DNA from: Streptomyces finlayi
GTDB taxonomy: Bacteria; Actinomycetota; Actinomycetes; Streptomycetales; Streptomycetaceae
Assembly: GCF_014216315.1 (NCBI RefSeq)
Contig: NZ_CP045702.1
Coordinates: 4,402,001-4,466,000 of the forward strand
DNA length: 64,000 bases
Reading direction: 5' to 3'
The position numbers and the translations under genes were made by a program. Every line of letters starts with the position of its first letter. Within the stretch, counting starts at the first letter, position 1. Under the pieces are notes generated by a model. That model did not search any database, was not told the origin of the DNA, and saw nothing but the letters and a program-made list of their open reading frames with translations. This document shows, piece by piece, positions 12,636-21,304 of this stretch.

Positions 12636-13679
12636 ATGGCGGATGCCAAGGTCATTCCGTTCGACGACGACCGTACGCGGCCGGGGGGCGCGCAGCGTCC
12701 CGCACGGCGCAGGTCGGTGTCCGCAGCGGCCGGTGCGGCGCCTGTGAGCGCCCTTCCGGGCGGAGAGGTGCCCATGGGTGCCGAGGAGGCCGAAGAGGGA
12801 GCGGTGACGCCGCAGGAGGCCCAGGAGGCGGCGGGGCGCGGCGACTGGGACCGGCGGATCGCCGGTGGGCTGGCGTTTCTGCGCCGGCGGGTCACCGGTG
12901 ACTACGAGGTCGACGAGTTCGGCTACGACAAGGAGCTGACCGACCAGGTCCTCATGTCGATGCTCCGGCCGCTCGCGGACAAGTACTTCCGGGTCGAGGT
13001 GAAGGGCATCGAGAACATCCCGTCCGACGGCGGGGCGCTCATCGTGGCCAACCACTCGGGGACACTGCCGCTTGACGGGCTGATGCTCCAGGTCGCCGTG
13101 CACGACAACCATCCGGCCAACCGGCATCTGCGGCTGCTCGCCGCGGATCTGGTCTTCATGCTGCCCGTCGTCAACGAGCTGGCCCGGAAGGCCGGGCACA
13201 CGCTGGCGTGTGCCGAGGACGCTCAGCGGCTGCTGGAGAGGGGCGAGGTCGTGGGGGTGATGCCGGAGGGCTTCAAGGGCATCGGGAAGCCGTTCGGCGA
13301 CCGGTACAAGCTGCAGCGCTTCGGGCGGGGCGGTTTCGTGTCGACGGCGCTGCGGGCCGGGGTGCCGATCGTGCCGTGCTCGATCGTGGGCGCGGAGGAG
13401 ATCTACCCGATGATCGGCAACTCGAAGACCCTGGCGCGGGTGCTGGGGATTCCGTACTTCCCGATCACGCCGACGTTTCCGTGGCTGGGGCCGCTGGGGG
13501 CGGTGCCGTTGCCGACGAAGTGGACGATTCAGTTCGGGGAGCCGATTCCCACGGACAGCTATCCGCCGGAGGCGGCGGAGGATCCGATGCTGATGTTCAA
13601 TCTGACGGATCAGGTGCGGGAGCAGATCCAGCACACGTTGTACAAGTTGCTGGTGCAGCGGCGGTCGGTGTTCTTCTGA
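12636..13679 (+). CDS. 1-acyl-glycerol-3-phosphate acyltransferase (PlsC-like) family protein
   Basis: The 347-residue protein carries a PlsC/LPLAT domain in its C-terminal two thirds: the catalytic motif NHSGTLPLD (NHx4D, residues ~138-146), and the phosphate-binding PEGFKGIGKPF motif (~residue 210). The first ~75 residues are low-complexity, Ala/Glu-rich and probably disordered. Members acylate lysophospholipids at the cytoplasmic membrane face; the precise acceptor cannot be told. Start ATG with GAGGAG upstream. It is probably co-transcribed with the upstream epimerase-like gene and ends before a terminator shared with rsbN on the other strand. Confidence 0.8.
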   Translation: MADAKVIPFDDDRTRPGGAQRPARRRSVSAAAGAAPVSALPGGEVPMGAEEAEEGAVTPQEAQEAAGRGDWDRRIAGGLAFLRRRVTGDYEVDEFGYDKELTDQVLMSMLRPLADKYFRVEVKGIENIPSDGGALIVANHSGTLPLDGLMLQVAVHDNHPANRHLRLLAADLVFMLPVVNELARKAGHTLACAEDAQRLLERGEVVGVMPEGFKGIGKPFGDRYKLQRFGRGGFVSTALRAGVPIVPCSIVGAEEIYPMIGNSKTLARVLGIPYFPITPTFPWLGPLGAVPLPTKWTIQFGEPIPTDSYPPEAAEDPMLMFNLTDQVREQIQHTLYKLLVQRRSVFF

Positions 13680-13725
13680 CCGGGTGCGCGGAGGGGTGCC
13701 GGAGGCGCCCGAGGGGCGCCACCGA

Positions 13726-13748
13726 CCTCAATCGCCGGACGGGCTCGA
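13726..13748 (+). repeat. Streptomyces short interspersed repeat (CAATCGCCGGACGGGCT type)
   Basis: CCTCAATCGCCGGACGGGCT and the next bases CGA are a copy of a motif that recurs in this window at 43441, 56852, 62618 and 62683, always between genes. It lies just before the terminator at 13767. The motif is familiar from intergenic regions of Streptomyces; function unknown. Confidence 0.6.
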
Positions 13749-13766
13749 TGCGGCCGGACCGGGATT

Positions 13767-13793
13767 GCCGGGCTGGGCACGGCCCAGCCCGGC
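13767..13793. terminator. Bidirectional terminator between acyltransferase gene and rsbN
   Basis: GCCGGGCTGGGC-ACG-GCCCAGCCCGGC is a perfect 12-bp stem with a 3-nt loop between two converging genes. Confidence 0.75.
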
Positions 13794-13798
13794 ATGGT

Positions 13799-14995
13799 TC
13801 ACGGCTTCAGGTCCTCGCCGTTGATGCCGAGGCCCGGGAGCAGGCCGGGGAGCAGGGGCGGGAGGGTGACGTCGGGGGACGGGGGCATGCTGACCTCGCC
13901 GCCCGGGGGCGACGGGGTGACCTCGTCCGTCGGGAGGTCGTCGAGCAGGCCGTCCGTGCCGCCGCCGAGCAGACCCTCGGCCGGGCCGCTGCCGGATCCG
14001 GACGGTTCGGGCTGGGTGCTCCGGTCCGTGCGGTCCTGCGGTGCGGTGGGTGAGGACGGTGCCGGTGCGCCGCCGCCGGACGGGGCGGTGGCGTCCTGGG
14101 GACTGCTGGTACGGCGAGGTTCCTCGCTCCGCTCCGGGGTACGGGGCAGCAGTGACTGGAGGGGTGCGACCTCCTCGTCCATGGCCTCGAAGACCGAGCT
14201 GACCTTGTCGCTGATGTCGGTCAGCTGTACGGGCAGCCGGTCCCGGAGGTTGCTCCAGCTCTCGCGGTGCGAGCGGGAGAAGGAGTCCAGGGTCTGGATC
14301 GGGCCGATGGAGCCGTCCCGTTGGTAGGCCGTGTGCAGAAGGCGGTGGCCTTCCGTGGCGTCGTGGCTCATGCGGTCGAGCGTGCGCCTGACCTCGCCGA
14401 GTGATTCATGGTCCATTTCGCCCGAGCGGCCCCGCTCCATGAGGCGTCGTGCCTCATGGAGCCGGGTGGACGCCTGGTCGAGGTATGCCTCGCCGCGGTC
14501 GGCGTCGCCGTTGGCCATACCGAGGTTGATGTCTTCCATGCCGCGCTTCAGCCCGTACAGGGAATCACCCGGCAGGGCGTCCGAACTGGCAGCGGCCACT
14601 CCACCGAAGGCTCCGGCGGCCACACCTACGGTGAGTCCGCCGGCGGTGAGTCCTTTCGCCCAGCGTGAGCGGGGGCGCAGTTTCCGGAGCGGGGAAGCCC
14701 GGTGGGCTCCCTTGCCCCGTTGCTCGGGCACCGTAGGGCCCGTGGACGCACCGCCCTCGGCGAACATGGCCTCCATGGCGGCGACGAGCTGGGCTCGTTG
14801 CGCCACTTTGACCTCGGGGTCCAACTTGGGCTTCGGTAGCTCACCGAGGCCGTTCGCCAGGGCCAACAGCGCTCCGTGGTCGGCCTGTTCGGCCGGCTCC
14901 TCGGGCTGTACGGCCGCCGCACCCTGGAGCGACTGCTCCTCCATGGCCTGGGCGAAGGCGTTCGCCCGCCGGTGTGCCGAAACGTTTGCGATCAC
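13799..14995 (-). CDS. rsbN: RsbN, membrane-bound anti-sigma factor for BldN
   Basis: A 398-residue protein lying directly downstream of bldN on the same strand. The N-terminal ~105 residues are the cytosolic sigma-binding part (start MIANVSAHRRANAFAQAMEE). One membrane span follows (GLTAGGLTVGVAAGAFGGVAAA, residues ~115-136). An extracytoplasmic DUF5667-type helical region (ALPGDSLYGLKRGMEDINLGM...) comes next, and the C-terminal third is a Pro/Ser/Gly-rich tail. In S. venezuelae RsbN sequesters BldN; the same arrangement and domain order support the name here. GTG 14995 is chosen because GAGGAGG lies 8 nt before it; GTG 15004 overlaps that Shine-Dalgarno. Confidence 0.88.
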   Translation of the reverse strand: MIANVSAHRRANAFAQAMEEQSLQGAAAVQPEEPAEQADHGALLALANGLGELPKPKLDPEVKVAQRAQLVAAMEAMFAEGGASTGPTVPEQRGKGAHRASPLRKLRPRSRWAKGLTAGGLTVGVAAGAFGGVAAASSDALPGDSLYGLKRGMEDINLGMANGDADRGEAYLDQASTRLHEARRLMERGRSGEMDHESLGEVRRTLDRMSHDATEGHRLLHTAYQRDGSIGPIQTLDSFSRSHRESWSNLRDRLPVQLTDISDKVSSVFEAMDEEVAPLQSLLPRTPERSEEPRRTSSPQDATAPSGGGAPAPSSPTAPQDRTDRSTQPEPSGSGSGPAEGLLGGGTDGLLDDLPTDEVTPSPPGGEVSMPPSPDVTLPPLLPGLLPGLGINGEDLKP

Positions 14996-15125
14996 TGGCG
15001 GCACCTCCTCTCGTCATGACGGTCGACTCCCCTGAGCGTCCGGAAGGTTGCATACCTTGAGCGTTTCCACTCGATCGAGTGAGTGGAAGCGGTCATGGTG
15101 TGACGACAGGGGGCCTGCAACCGGC

Positions 15126-15154
15126 ACAACGAGCGTCGCGGCACTTGGGTTACG
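15126..15154 (-). promoter_or_regulatory. Candidate BldN-dependent promoter of rsbN
   Basis: Read on the minus strand, CGTAAC (15154-15149) and CGTTGT (15131-15126) are separated by 17 bp. This fits the BldN promoter pattern as I recall it (CGTAAC, 16-17 bp, CGTTGA). It lies about 125 bp before the rsbN start, in the 210-bp gap between bldN and rsbN, so BldN would drive its own anti-sigma factor. Confidence 0.55.
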
Positions 15155-15205
15155 CGCGAAGGATGATCGGACCAGTGCGTGACGGGCCGGTCACCGTGGG
15201 CCGGT

Positions 15206-15982
15206 CTAACGGGCGTCGTCCGGCAGGAGCCGGGCGAGTGTGCGGACGGCGCGGTACTGGAGAGTCTTGATCGCGCCCTCGTTCTTGCCCATCACCCGGG
15301 CGGTCTCGGCGACCGAGAGCCCTTGCAGGAAACGAAGGGTGACGCACTCCTGCTGTTGTGGATTGAGTCGGCGCACGGCCTGGAGCAGTGCGGCGTTGGA
15401 GAGGGACTCCAGGACGGAGTCCTCGGGGCTTCGCTCGACCTCGTTGGCGTCGAGCATTTCGCCGGTGGTCACTTCCAGTCGGAATCGACTGGATTTGAAG
15501 TGGTCGGCGACCAGGTTTCGAGCGATGGTGACCAGCCAGGCACCGAAGTCGCGGCCCTGCCAGGTGAACGTCGAGATACGGCGGAGTGCGCGCAGGAAGG
15601 TCTCGCTGGTGAGGTCCTCCGCTGTCGCCTTCCCTCCTACGCGGTAGTAGATGTACCGGTACACGGTGTCGCTGTACTGGTCGTACAGGCGGCCGAAGGC
15701 GTCAGCCTCACCGGCCTGTGCGCGCTCGACAAGATCCATCATGCGAGCGCTGTCGCTGTCGGCCGTCGGCCGACGAACGGTTGACGTGGTCGTGGCGCCG
15801 CGGTTGCTGCGTCTTCCGACCGCCGCACTCCGTTCGGCCAGGGCATAGCAGGGGCCGACAGGTGCAGGGGCGGCAAAGGCGGGGACGGCGTACGCGGTGG
15901 GGACGAAGCCGCGCAAGCGGTCGGCGACCGTTGCGCGCAGCGTAGCCAGGCCCGAGGCGTCAACCCCGACATGTGGGTACAC
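15206..15982 (-). CDS. bldN: BldN, ECF-type RNA polymerase sigma factor for aerial development
   Basis: The 258-residue protein has an N-terminal extension of about 85 residues (MYPHVGVDASGLATLRATVA...) ahead of the sigma domains. Region 2 (residues ~95-160) includes LYDQYSDTVYRYIYYRVGG and TFTWQGRDFGAWLVTIARN. Region 4 (~195-250) includes LNPQQQECVTLRFLQGLSVA and MGKNEGAIKTLQYRAVRTL. In S. coelicolor BldN is made as a proprotein and this extension is removed. BldN directs chaplin, rodlin and bldM expression during aerial growth. GTG start with GGGAG upstream gives the known BldN N terminus. The orthologue in S. griseus is AdsA. Confidence 0.93.
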   Translation of the reverse strand: MYPHVGVDASGLATLRATVADRLRGFVPTAYAVPAFAAPAPVGPCYALAERSAAVGRRSNRGATTTSTVRRPTADSDSARMMDLVERAQAGEADAFGRLYDQYSDTVYRYIYYRVGGKATAEDLTSETFLRALRRISTFTWQGRDFGAWLVTIARNLVADHFKSSRFRLEVTTGEMLDANEVERSPEDSVLESLSNAALLQAVRRLNPQQQECVTLRFLQGLSVAETARVMGKNEGAIKTLQYRAVRTLARLLPDDAR

Positions 15983-16444
15983 GGGACTCCCAGAGGCAGA
16001 GCTTCCATCACGTGCAGTTCGAAATCCGTCACTCGTCGTAGCGGGTGAGGGGCTCCGTCATGCGTCTGAGGAGAATAACGCTTCGTACAGGCGGCACTAC
16101 ACCCAGTTGCTCAAATCACCGGTTACGTCGTTTCCGTGACCTCTAAGTGACTGTTTGAGTAGCGCATGGTGATCGGTTGTTGATCGAATTCCTTCGAGAT
16201 CTGCCTGTAGGTGCGACGGGTTGTGGTCGGAGGATGGCGATCCGACTGGCCGGAGCGGTGGGTGGGGAGGCGCGGTCCGGCGTACCGATTGGCGGAACAA
16301 GCCCGGGCGTGGCCCATGCGGGGCCCGCCGGGCCGCTTTCCGGGGTGCCGGGCGCGGCTGCGCCGGGGGCCCTTCCGTAGCAAGGAGAAGCGGACGGCGC
16401 GGGGGAGGGTGCGGCCCGCCGGGTCCCGCTGGGTCAGCGGTGGG
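15983..16444 (-). promoter_or_regulatory. bldN upstream region, no gene
   Basis: About 460 bp separate bldN from the HAD-IB gene, which reads in the same direction. Short open frames here lack codon bias and good start sites. A long regulatory leader is expected, because bldN is under developmental control (BldD and AdpA in model species). I found CGTAAC on the minus strand near 16123 but no matching CGTTGA at 16-17 bp, and no site that fully matches a BldD box. Confidence 0.4.
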
Positions 16445-17389
16445 TCAGCGGTGGCGGCGGCGCAGGGCGACCGCGGCGACGGTGCCGCCTGCCAGGGCGC
16501 CCACGCCGGCGGCTGCCGGGATGCCGACCTTCGCCGCCTTGCGGCCGGTGCGGTAGTCGCGCAGCCGCCAGTCCAGGGCGCGGGCGTGCTTACGGAGCTT
16601 GGTGTCCGGGTTGATCGCGTACGGGTGGCCGACCAGCGAGAGCATCGGGATGTCGTTGTGCGAGTCGCTGTAGGCGGCGCAGCGCTCCAGGTCCAGGCCC
16701 TCGGCGGCGGCCAGGGCGCGTACCGCCTCGGCCTTCGCGGGGCCGTGCAGCGGCTCGCCGACCAGGCGGCCCGTGTAGACGCCGTCGACGGATTCGGCGA
16801 CCGTGCCCAGGGCTCCGGTCAGGCCGAGGCGGCGGGCGATGATCGTGGCGGTCTCCACCGGGGCGGCCGTGACGAGCCAGACCTTCTGTCCGGCGTCCAG
16901 GTGCGCCTGGGCGAGGGCGCGGGTGCCCGGCCAGATGCGGTCGGCCATGTATTCGTCGTAGATCTCCTCGCCGATGGACATCAGCTCGGAGACCCGGTGG
17001 CCCTTGACGATGGACAGGGCGCTGTCGCGGGCGTCCTGCATGTGGTCGGGATCTTCGACGCCGGCCAGCCGGAACCACGCCTGCTGCCAGGCGAAGCGGG
17101 TCAGCTCGCGGCGCTGGAAGAACTGCCGCTTGTACAGGCCGCGGCCGAAGTGGAAGAGCGCGGCGCCCTGCATCACGGTGTTGTCGAGGTCGAAGAATGC
17201 GGCGGCACGGTCGTCCCCCGCGACCGGGAAGGCGGGTTCCTCGGTCCCGGAGGGAAGAAGGGACTCGTCGGCGGAGTATTCGGCGGCGAGCGACGACTTC
17301 CGCGCCGCCTCGGCTGCTGCCTCGCCTGCCAGGACGCTCCGTGCTGTCGCGGAGCGCCTACGGGGTGTGAGCCATCCAAGAGCGGCCAT
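16445..17389 (-). CDS. HAD-IB family phosphatase (SerB-like)
   Basis: The 314-residue protein carries the HAD motif I AFFDLDNTVMQGA (about residue 63), a four-helix C1 cap, motif II VWLVTAAPVE, and motif III/IV with Lys and CAAYSDSHNDIPMLSLVG. This is the HAD-IB group, which contains phosphoserine phosphatase and the CicA/PSP-like morphogenesis proteins. A C-terminal hydrophobic stretch (VGIPAAAGVGALAGGTVAAVAL) suggests a single membrane anchor. The conserved location beside bldN in Streptomyces hints at a developmental or cell-envelope role, but no substrate is evident. ATG 17389 gives the family start MAALGWLTPRRR. Confidence 0.8.
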   Translation of the reverse strand: MAALGWLTPRRRSATARSVLAGEAAAEAARKSSLAAEYSADESLLPSGTEEPAFPVAGDDRAAAFFDLDNTVMQGAALFHFGRGLYKRQFFQRRELTRFAWQQAWFRLAGVEDPDHMQDARDSALSIVKGHRVSELMSIGEEIYDEYMADRIWPGTRALAQAHLDAGQKVWLVTAAPVETATIIARRLGLTGALGTVAESVDGVYTGRLVGEPLHGPAKAEAVRALAAAEGLDLERCAAYSDSHNDIPMLSLVGHPYAINPDTKLRKHARALDWRLRDYRTGRKAAKVGIPAAAGVGALAGGTVAAVALRRRHR

Positions 17390-17524
17390 GCCGTGAGCAT
17401 AGCCAGTCTGTATGTCACTGCCCGACCTGCTGGGACGCGAAGTCGTGAACTCTCCGGAACGGCTTGGTGGAACGGGTGATCCGGGCGCCGGTGGGGCGGG
17501 TGCGGACGGGAGCAGAATGTAGGC

Positions 17525-17800
17525 ATGAGTGCACTGCTGCGTCGTACGAAGAAGAAGCCCGCGGACCGCGTGGTGACCCTGGTGGGCAAACCGGGCTGCC
17601 ACCTCTGCGACGACGCGAGGCTCGTGGTGCGCACGGTCTGCGAGGAGACGGGCGCGTCGTGGGTGGAGAAGGACATCACGCAGGACGAGGCGCTGTACAA
17701 GGAGTACTGGGAGCAGATTCCGGTGGTCCTCGTGGATGACGAGCAGCACACGTTCTGGCGGGTGGACCCGGACAGGTTGCGCAGGGCGCTGGGTACCTGA
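17525..17800 (+). CDS. Glutaredoxin-like protein (DUF836)
   Basis: The 91-residue protein has a thioredoxin fold with the redox motif GKPGCHLCDDA (CxxC, residues ~26-29) and the cis-Pro segment EQIPVVLVDD. Such proteins act as small thiol/disulfide exchange partners in the cytosol, in actinomycetes possibly with mycothiol or mycoredoxin-like reduction. It sits immediately upstream of the redox sensor gene rex; co-regulation is suggested only by neighbourhood. The start ATG follows a weak ribosome site. Confidence 0.82.
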   Translation: MSALLRRTKKKPADRVVTLVGKPGCHLCDDARLVVRTVCEETGASWVEKDITQDEALYKEYWEQIPVVLVDDEQHTFWRVDPDRLRRALGT

Positions 17801-17978
17801 CTGAAACCCGGTTAACATCATGGGCGTTTTGAGTGGTCTCGGGGGCGTCGACGTGAGGAGTGTGTACCGCCTTGCCCCCTTCGCGCCCGCAACGGGCTGA
17901 TGCGGTCCAAGGTTCCGGGATCGCGCAGGGAATGCGCGTGACCCCGGTCACTTTGACCGGACAAAACGGACATCATCT

Positions 17979-17996
17979 TTGTGCACGCGTTCACAA
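17979..17996. promoter_or_regulatory. Rex operator (ROP) upstream of rex-hemACD
   Basis: TTGTGCACGCGTTCACAA matches the Rex consensus TTGTGAANNNNTTCACAA at 17 of 18 positions or all invariant ones bar one. It lies 77 bp before the rex start codon, implying autoregulation of rex and redox (NADH/NAD+) control of the haem genes behind it. Confidence 0.88.
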
Positions 17997-18072
17997 AGAC
18001 ATAGCCTGCATTCGACGGGGCGGTCCTGGGACATACGGCCGCCTGCAGCCCCGCTCATCCCGCAGGAGCACC

Positions 18073-18843
18073 GTGGCAACTGGCCGAACTCACCGACCGG
18101 CGACCCGTAGCCGAGGAATTCCCGAGGCCACCGTCGCCCGACTTCCGTTGTACCTCCGCGCGCTGACGGGGCTCTCCGAGCGCTCGGTTCCCACGGTCTC
18201 GTCCGAGGAACTCGCCGCGGCGGCGGGGGTCAACTCCGCCAAGCTCCGCAAGGACTTCAGCTACCTGGGCTCCTACGGAACGCGTGGTGTCGGGTACGAC
18301 GTGGAGTATCTCGTCTACCAGATCTCCCGCGAGCTCGGGCTCACCCAGGACTGGCCGGTCGTCATCGTCGGCATCGGTAACCTCGGTGCCGCCCTCGCGA
18401 ACTACGGCGGCTTCGCCTCCCGTGGCTTCCGCGTCGCGGCCCTGATCGACGCCGATCCCGCCATGGCGGGTACGCCGGTCGCCGGGATCGCCGTCCAGCA
18501 CAGCGACGAGCTGGAGAGGATCATCAGCGACAACGGTGTGTCGATCGGTGTCATCTCCACCCCGGCCGGTGCCGCGCAGCAGGTCTGCGACCGGCTCGTC
18601 GCCGCGGGTGTGACCTCCATCCTGAACTTCGCCCCGACGGTGCTCTCCGTGCCCGACGGCGTCGACGTGCGCAAGGTCGACCTCTCCATCGAACTGCAGA
18701 TCCTCGCCTTCCACGAGCAGCGCAAGGCCGGCGAGGAAGCGTCGGGGAGCAACGCCGAGCAGGACGACGCGCCGCCCCTGCGTGCCACTCCCGCGAGCCG
18801 GAAGGGACCCGACGGGGACATTCCCGCCGTGATGCCGGCATGA
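18073..18843 (+). CDS. rex: Redox-sensing transcriptional repressor Rex
   Basis: The 256-residue protein has an N-terminal winged helix (ATVARLPLYLRALTGLSERS, then VNSAKLRKDFSYLGSYGTRGVGYDVE) and a C-terminal Rossmann domain with the NAD(H)-binding motif VVIVGIGNLGAALANYGGF. The C-terminal helix AFHEQRKAG is used for domain swapping in known structures. Rex binds its operator when NADH/NAD+ is low and releases it when NADH rises. The C terminus is extended by ~35 disordered residues, usual for Streptomyces. GTG 18073 has GCAGGAG upstream. The stop overlaps the hemA start by 4 bp (ATGA). Confidence 0.95.
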   Translation: MATGRTHRPATRSRGIPEATVARLPLYLRALTGLSERSVPTVSSEELAAAAGVNSAKLRKDFSYLGSYGTRGVGYDVEYLVYQISRELGLTQDWPVVIVGIGNLGAALANYGGFASRGFRVAALIDADPAMAGTPVAGIAVQHSDELERIISDNGVSIGVISTPAGAAQQVCDRLVAAGVTSILNFAPTVLSVPDGVDVRKVDLSIELQILAFHEQRKAGEEASGSNAEQDDAPPLRATPASRKGPDGDIPAVMPA

Positions 18844-20321
18844 GCCTCCTCGTCGTAGGTCTGAGCCATCGCAGCGCCCCCGTCTCCGTACTGGAGCGGG
18901 CCTCGCTGGCCGCCGAGATCCAGGCCAAGCTGTTGCAGGACACCCTCGCCGCGGAGCCCGCGACCGAGGCGGCCGTCCTGGCGACCTGCAACCGCATCGA
19001 GCTGTACGCCGACGTGGACAAGTTCCACGCGGGCGTCGCCGAGCTGTCCACGCTGCTCGCCCAGCACAGCGGGGTCGGTCTCGACGAGCTCACTCCCTAT
19101 CTCTATGTGCACTACGAGGACCGGGCCGTCCACCACCTCTTCTCGGTGGCCTGCGGCCTCGACTCGATGGTCGTCGGCGAGGGCCAGATCCTCGGCCAGA
19201 TCAAGGACGCGCTCGCGCTGGGGCAGGAGCACCACACCGCCGGCCGTCTGCTGAACGACCTCTTCCAGCAGGCCCTGCGGGTCGGCAAGCGCGCGCACAG
19301 CGAGACCGGGATCGACCGGGCCGGGCAGTCGCTCGTCACCTTCGGTCTCCAGCAGCTGGCCGACGGTGCGGACGTCACCGACTGGGCGGGCGGCAAGCGC
19401 GCCCTGGTGATCGGCGCCGGCTCGATGTCCTCGCTGGCCGCCGCCACCCTGGCCCGTACCGGTGTCGCCGAGATCGTCGTCGCCAACCGGACCAGGGCCC
19501 GCGCCGACCGGCTCGTCGAGATCCTCGGGCAGGGCGGTACCGCTGCCCGCGCCGTGGAAATGGCCGCGGTCTCCGGCGAACTGACACGTGCCGACGTCGT
19601 CGTCTCCTGCACCGGTGCGACGGGTCTCGTCCTGACCGCCGAGGCCGTCGCCGAGGCGCTCGGAGTGGCGTTCGACGCCGCAGCCGAGGCGCCCGCCGCG
19701 CCCTTCGCCGCCACCGCGGAGCTGGACCAGCACGCCGTGTGGGTGGAGAACGGTTCCGCCACGGCGCCGGAACGGACCGTCCGCCGGGCCACCGTGCCCG
19801 CCCAGAACTCCGGCCCCGCCCGGCTCGCCCTCCTCGACCTCGCCATGCCGCGCGACATCGACGGTGCGACCCACCGCATCGACGGTGTGCGTCTCGTCGA
19901 CATCGAGTCGCTCGCCGAGGCGTCGGCGGACGCCCCGATGGCCGTCGATGTGGACCAGGTGCGCACCATCGTCGCCGACGAGGTCGCCGCCTTCGGCGCC
20001 GCCCAGCGCGCCGCCCACATCACCCCGACCGTCGTCGCCCTGCGCACCATGGCCGCCGATGTGGTGGCCGGCGAGATCGCGCGGCTCGACGGACGCCTCC
20101 CCGACCTGGACGACAAGCAGCGCGCAGAGATCACACAGACTGTGCGCCGCGTCGTCGACAAGCTCCTGCACGCGCCCACCGTGCGGGTCAAGCAGCTCGC
20201 CAGCGAGCCCGGCGGCGCCGGGTACGCCGATGCGCTGCGGGAACTCTTCGACCTTGACCCGCAGACGGTCGCCGCCGTCTCCCGGGCAGACCTGAACGAC
20301 CCGAATAGAGGGCGGTCATGA
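18840..20321 (+). CDS. hemA: Glutamyl-tRNA reductase
   Basis: This enzyme makes glutamate-1-semialdehyde from glutamyl-tRNA(Glu) with NADPH, the first committed step of tetrapyrrole synthesis in the C5 pathway. The 493-residue protein shows the N-terminal catalytic domain with the nucleophilic Cys in LATCNRIELYA (residue ~50), GVGEGQILGQ-type motif VVGEGQILGQIKDAL, a NADPH-binding Rossmann segment ALVIGAGSMSSLAA, and the C-terminal dimerisation helices. An insert of about 50 residues rich in Ala/Glu (near 280-330) before LALLDLAMPRDID is a lineage feature. Coupled to rex and hemC by ATGA overlaps. Confidence 0.95.
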   Translation: MSLLVVGLSHRSAPVSVLERASLAAEIQAKLLQDTLAAEPATEAAVLATCNRIELYADVDKFHAGVAELSTLLAQHSGVGLDELTPYLYVHYEDRAVHHLFSVACGLDSMVVGEGQILGQIKDALALGQEHHTAGRLLNDLFQQALRVGKRAHSETGIDRAGQSLVTFGLQQLADGADVTDWAGGKRALVIGAGSMSSLAAATLARTGVAEIVVANRTRARADRLVEILGQGGTAARAVEMAAVSGELTRADVVVSCTGATGLVLTAEAVAEALGVAFDAAAEAPAAPFAATAELDQHAVWVENGSATAPERTVRRATVPAQNSGPARLALLDLAMPRDIDGATHRIDGVRLVDIESLAEASADAPMAVDVDQVRTIVADEVAAFGAAQRAAHITPTVVALRTMAADVVAGEIARLDGRLPDLDDKQRAEITQTVRRVVDKLLHAPTVRVKQLASEPGGAGYADALRELFDLDPQTVAAVSRADLNDPNRGRS

Positions 20322-21304
20322 CCGACAACTCATCCCTGGGCGCGCCGGCCCCGGCGCCGCTCCGGCTGGGAACCCGCCGCAGCAAGCTCGCCATGGCGCA
20401 GTCCGGCCTGGTCGCAGAAGCGGTCAGGGAGGTGACCGGGCGTGCCGTCGAGCTCGTCGAGATCACCACGTACGGAGACACCTCCAAGGAGCACCTCGCG
20501 CAGATCGGCGGGACCGGCGTATTCGTCGCCGCTCTGCGGGAGGCGCTCCTGCGCGGCGAGGTGGACTTCGCGGTCCACTCGCTGAAGGACCTGCCGACGG
20601 CCCAGCCCGAAGGCCTCGTCCTGGCCGCGGTGCCGGAGCGCGAGGACCCGCGTGACGTGCTGGTGGCGCGGGACGGGCTGACCTTCGAGCAGCTGCCGTC
20701 CGGTGCCCGCATCGGCACCGGCTCGCCGCGCCGCATGGCGCAGCTCAACGCGTACGCCCGGTCCCACGGCCTCGACATCGAGACCGTGCCGATCCGGGGC
20801 AACGTCGATACGCGCATCGGATTCGTACGGAGCGGGGAGCTCGACGCGGTGGTACTCGCCGCCGCAGGGCTCAGCCGCCTCGGCCGGACCGGTGAGGTGA
20901 CCGACTTCCTGCCGGTCGACACCATTCTTCCCGCTCCCGGTCAGGGAGCACTGGCGATCGAATGTGCTGCATCCAGCACGGACCTCGCCGCAGCGCTCGC
21001 CGAGCTCGACGACCCGTACACCCGGGCCGCCGTGACCGCCGAACGCGCCCTGCTCGCCGCCCTGGAGGCCGGCTGCTCCGCACCTGTGGGTGCGCTGGCC
21101 GACCTCCTGGCCGACGGACAGACTGTCAACGAACTGCGTCTGCGCGGGGTCGTCGGTTCGACCGACGGTTCCTCGCTGGTGCAGTTGTCCACCACCGGTC
21201 CCGTCCCCACGTCGCACGACGACGCGGCGGCCCTCGGTCGCGAGCTCGCGGCCGAGATGCTCGCCAAGGGTGCGGCCGGTCTTATGGGGGAGCGAGCACT
21301 TTGA
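20318..21304 (+). CDS. hemC: Hydroxymethylbilane synthase (porphobilinogen deaminase)
   Basis: It condenses four porphobilinogen units to hydroxymethylbilane on a covalently bound dipyrromethane cofactor. The 328-residue protein contains LGTRRSKLAMAQ at the N terminus, the substrate-binding VHSLKDLPT, GTGSPRRMAQL, RGNVDTRI, and the cofactor-carrying Cys in LEAGCSAPVGA near residue 252. Normal length. It overlaps hemA by ATGA and the hemD fusion gene by TTGA, indicating tight translational coupling. Confidence 0.95.
   Translation: MTDNSSLGAPAPAPLRLGTRRSKLAMAQSGLVAEAVREVTGRAVELVEITTYGDTSKEHLAQIGGTGVFVAALREALLRGEVDFAVHSLKDLPTAQPEGLVLAAVPEREDPRDVLVARDGLTFEQLPSGARIGTGSPRRMAQLNAYARSHGLDIETVPIRGNVDTRIGFVRSGELDAVVLAAAGLSRLGRTGEVTDFLPVDTILPAPGQGALAIECAASSTDLAAALAELDDPYTRAAVTAERALLAALEAGCSAPVGALADLLADGQTVNELRLRGVVGSTDGSSLVQLSTTGPVPTSHDDAAALGRELAAEMLAKGAAGLMGERAL

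Noticed and set aside
11502..13634. 710-codon minus-strand frame opposite the epimerase and acyltransferase genes
   Set aside because: Antisense artefact of GC-rich coding DNA with no domain.
16118..16126. CGTAAC on the minus strand upstream of bldN as a BldN autoregulatory promoter
   Set aside because: No CGTTGA-like -10 at 16-17 bp.
16097..16380. Short open frames upstream of bldN
   Set aside because: No credible start, and the region is the expected regulatory leader of bldN.
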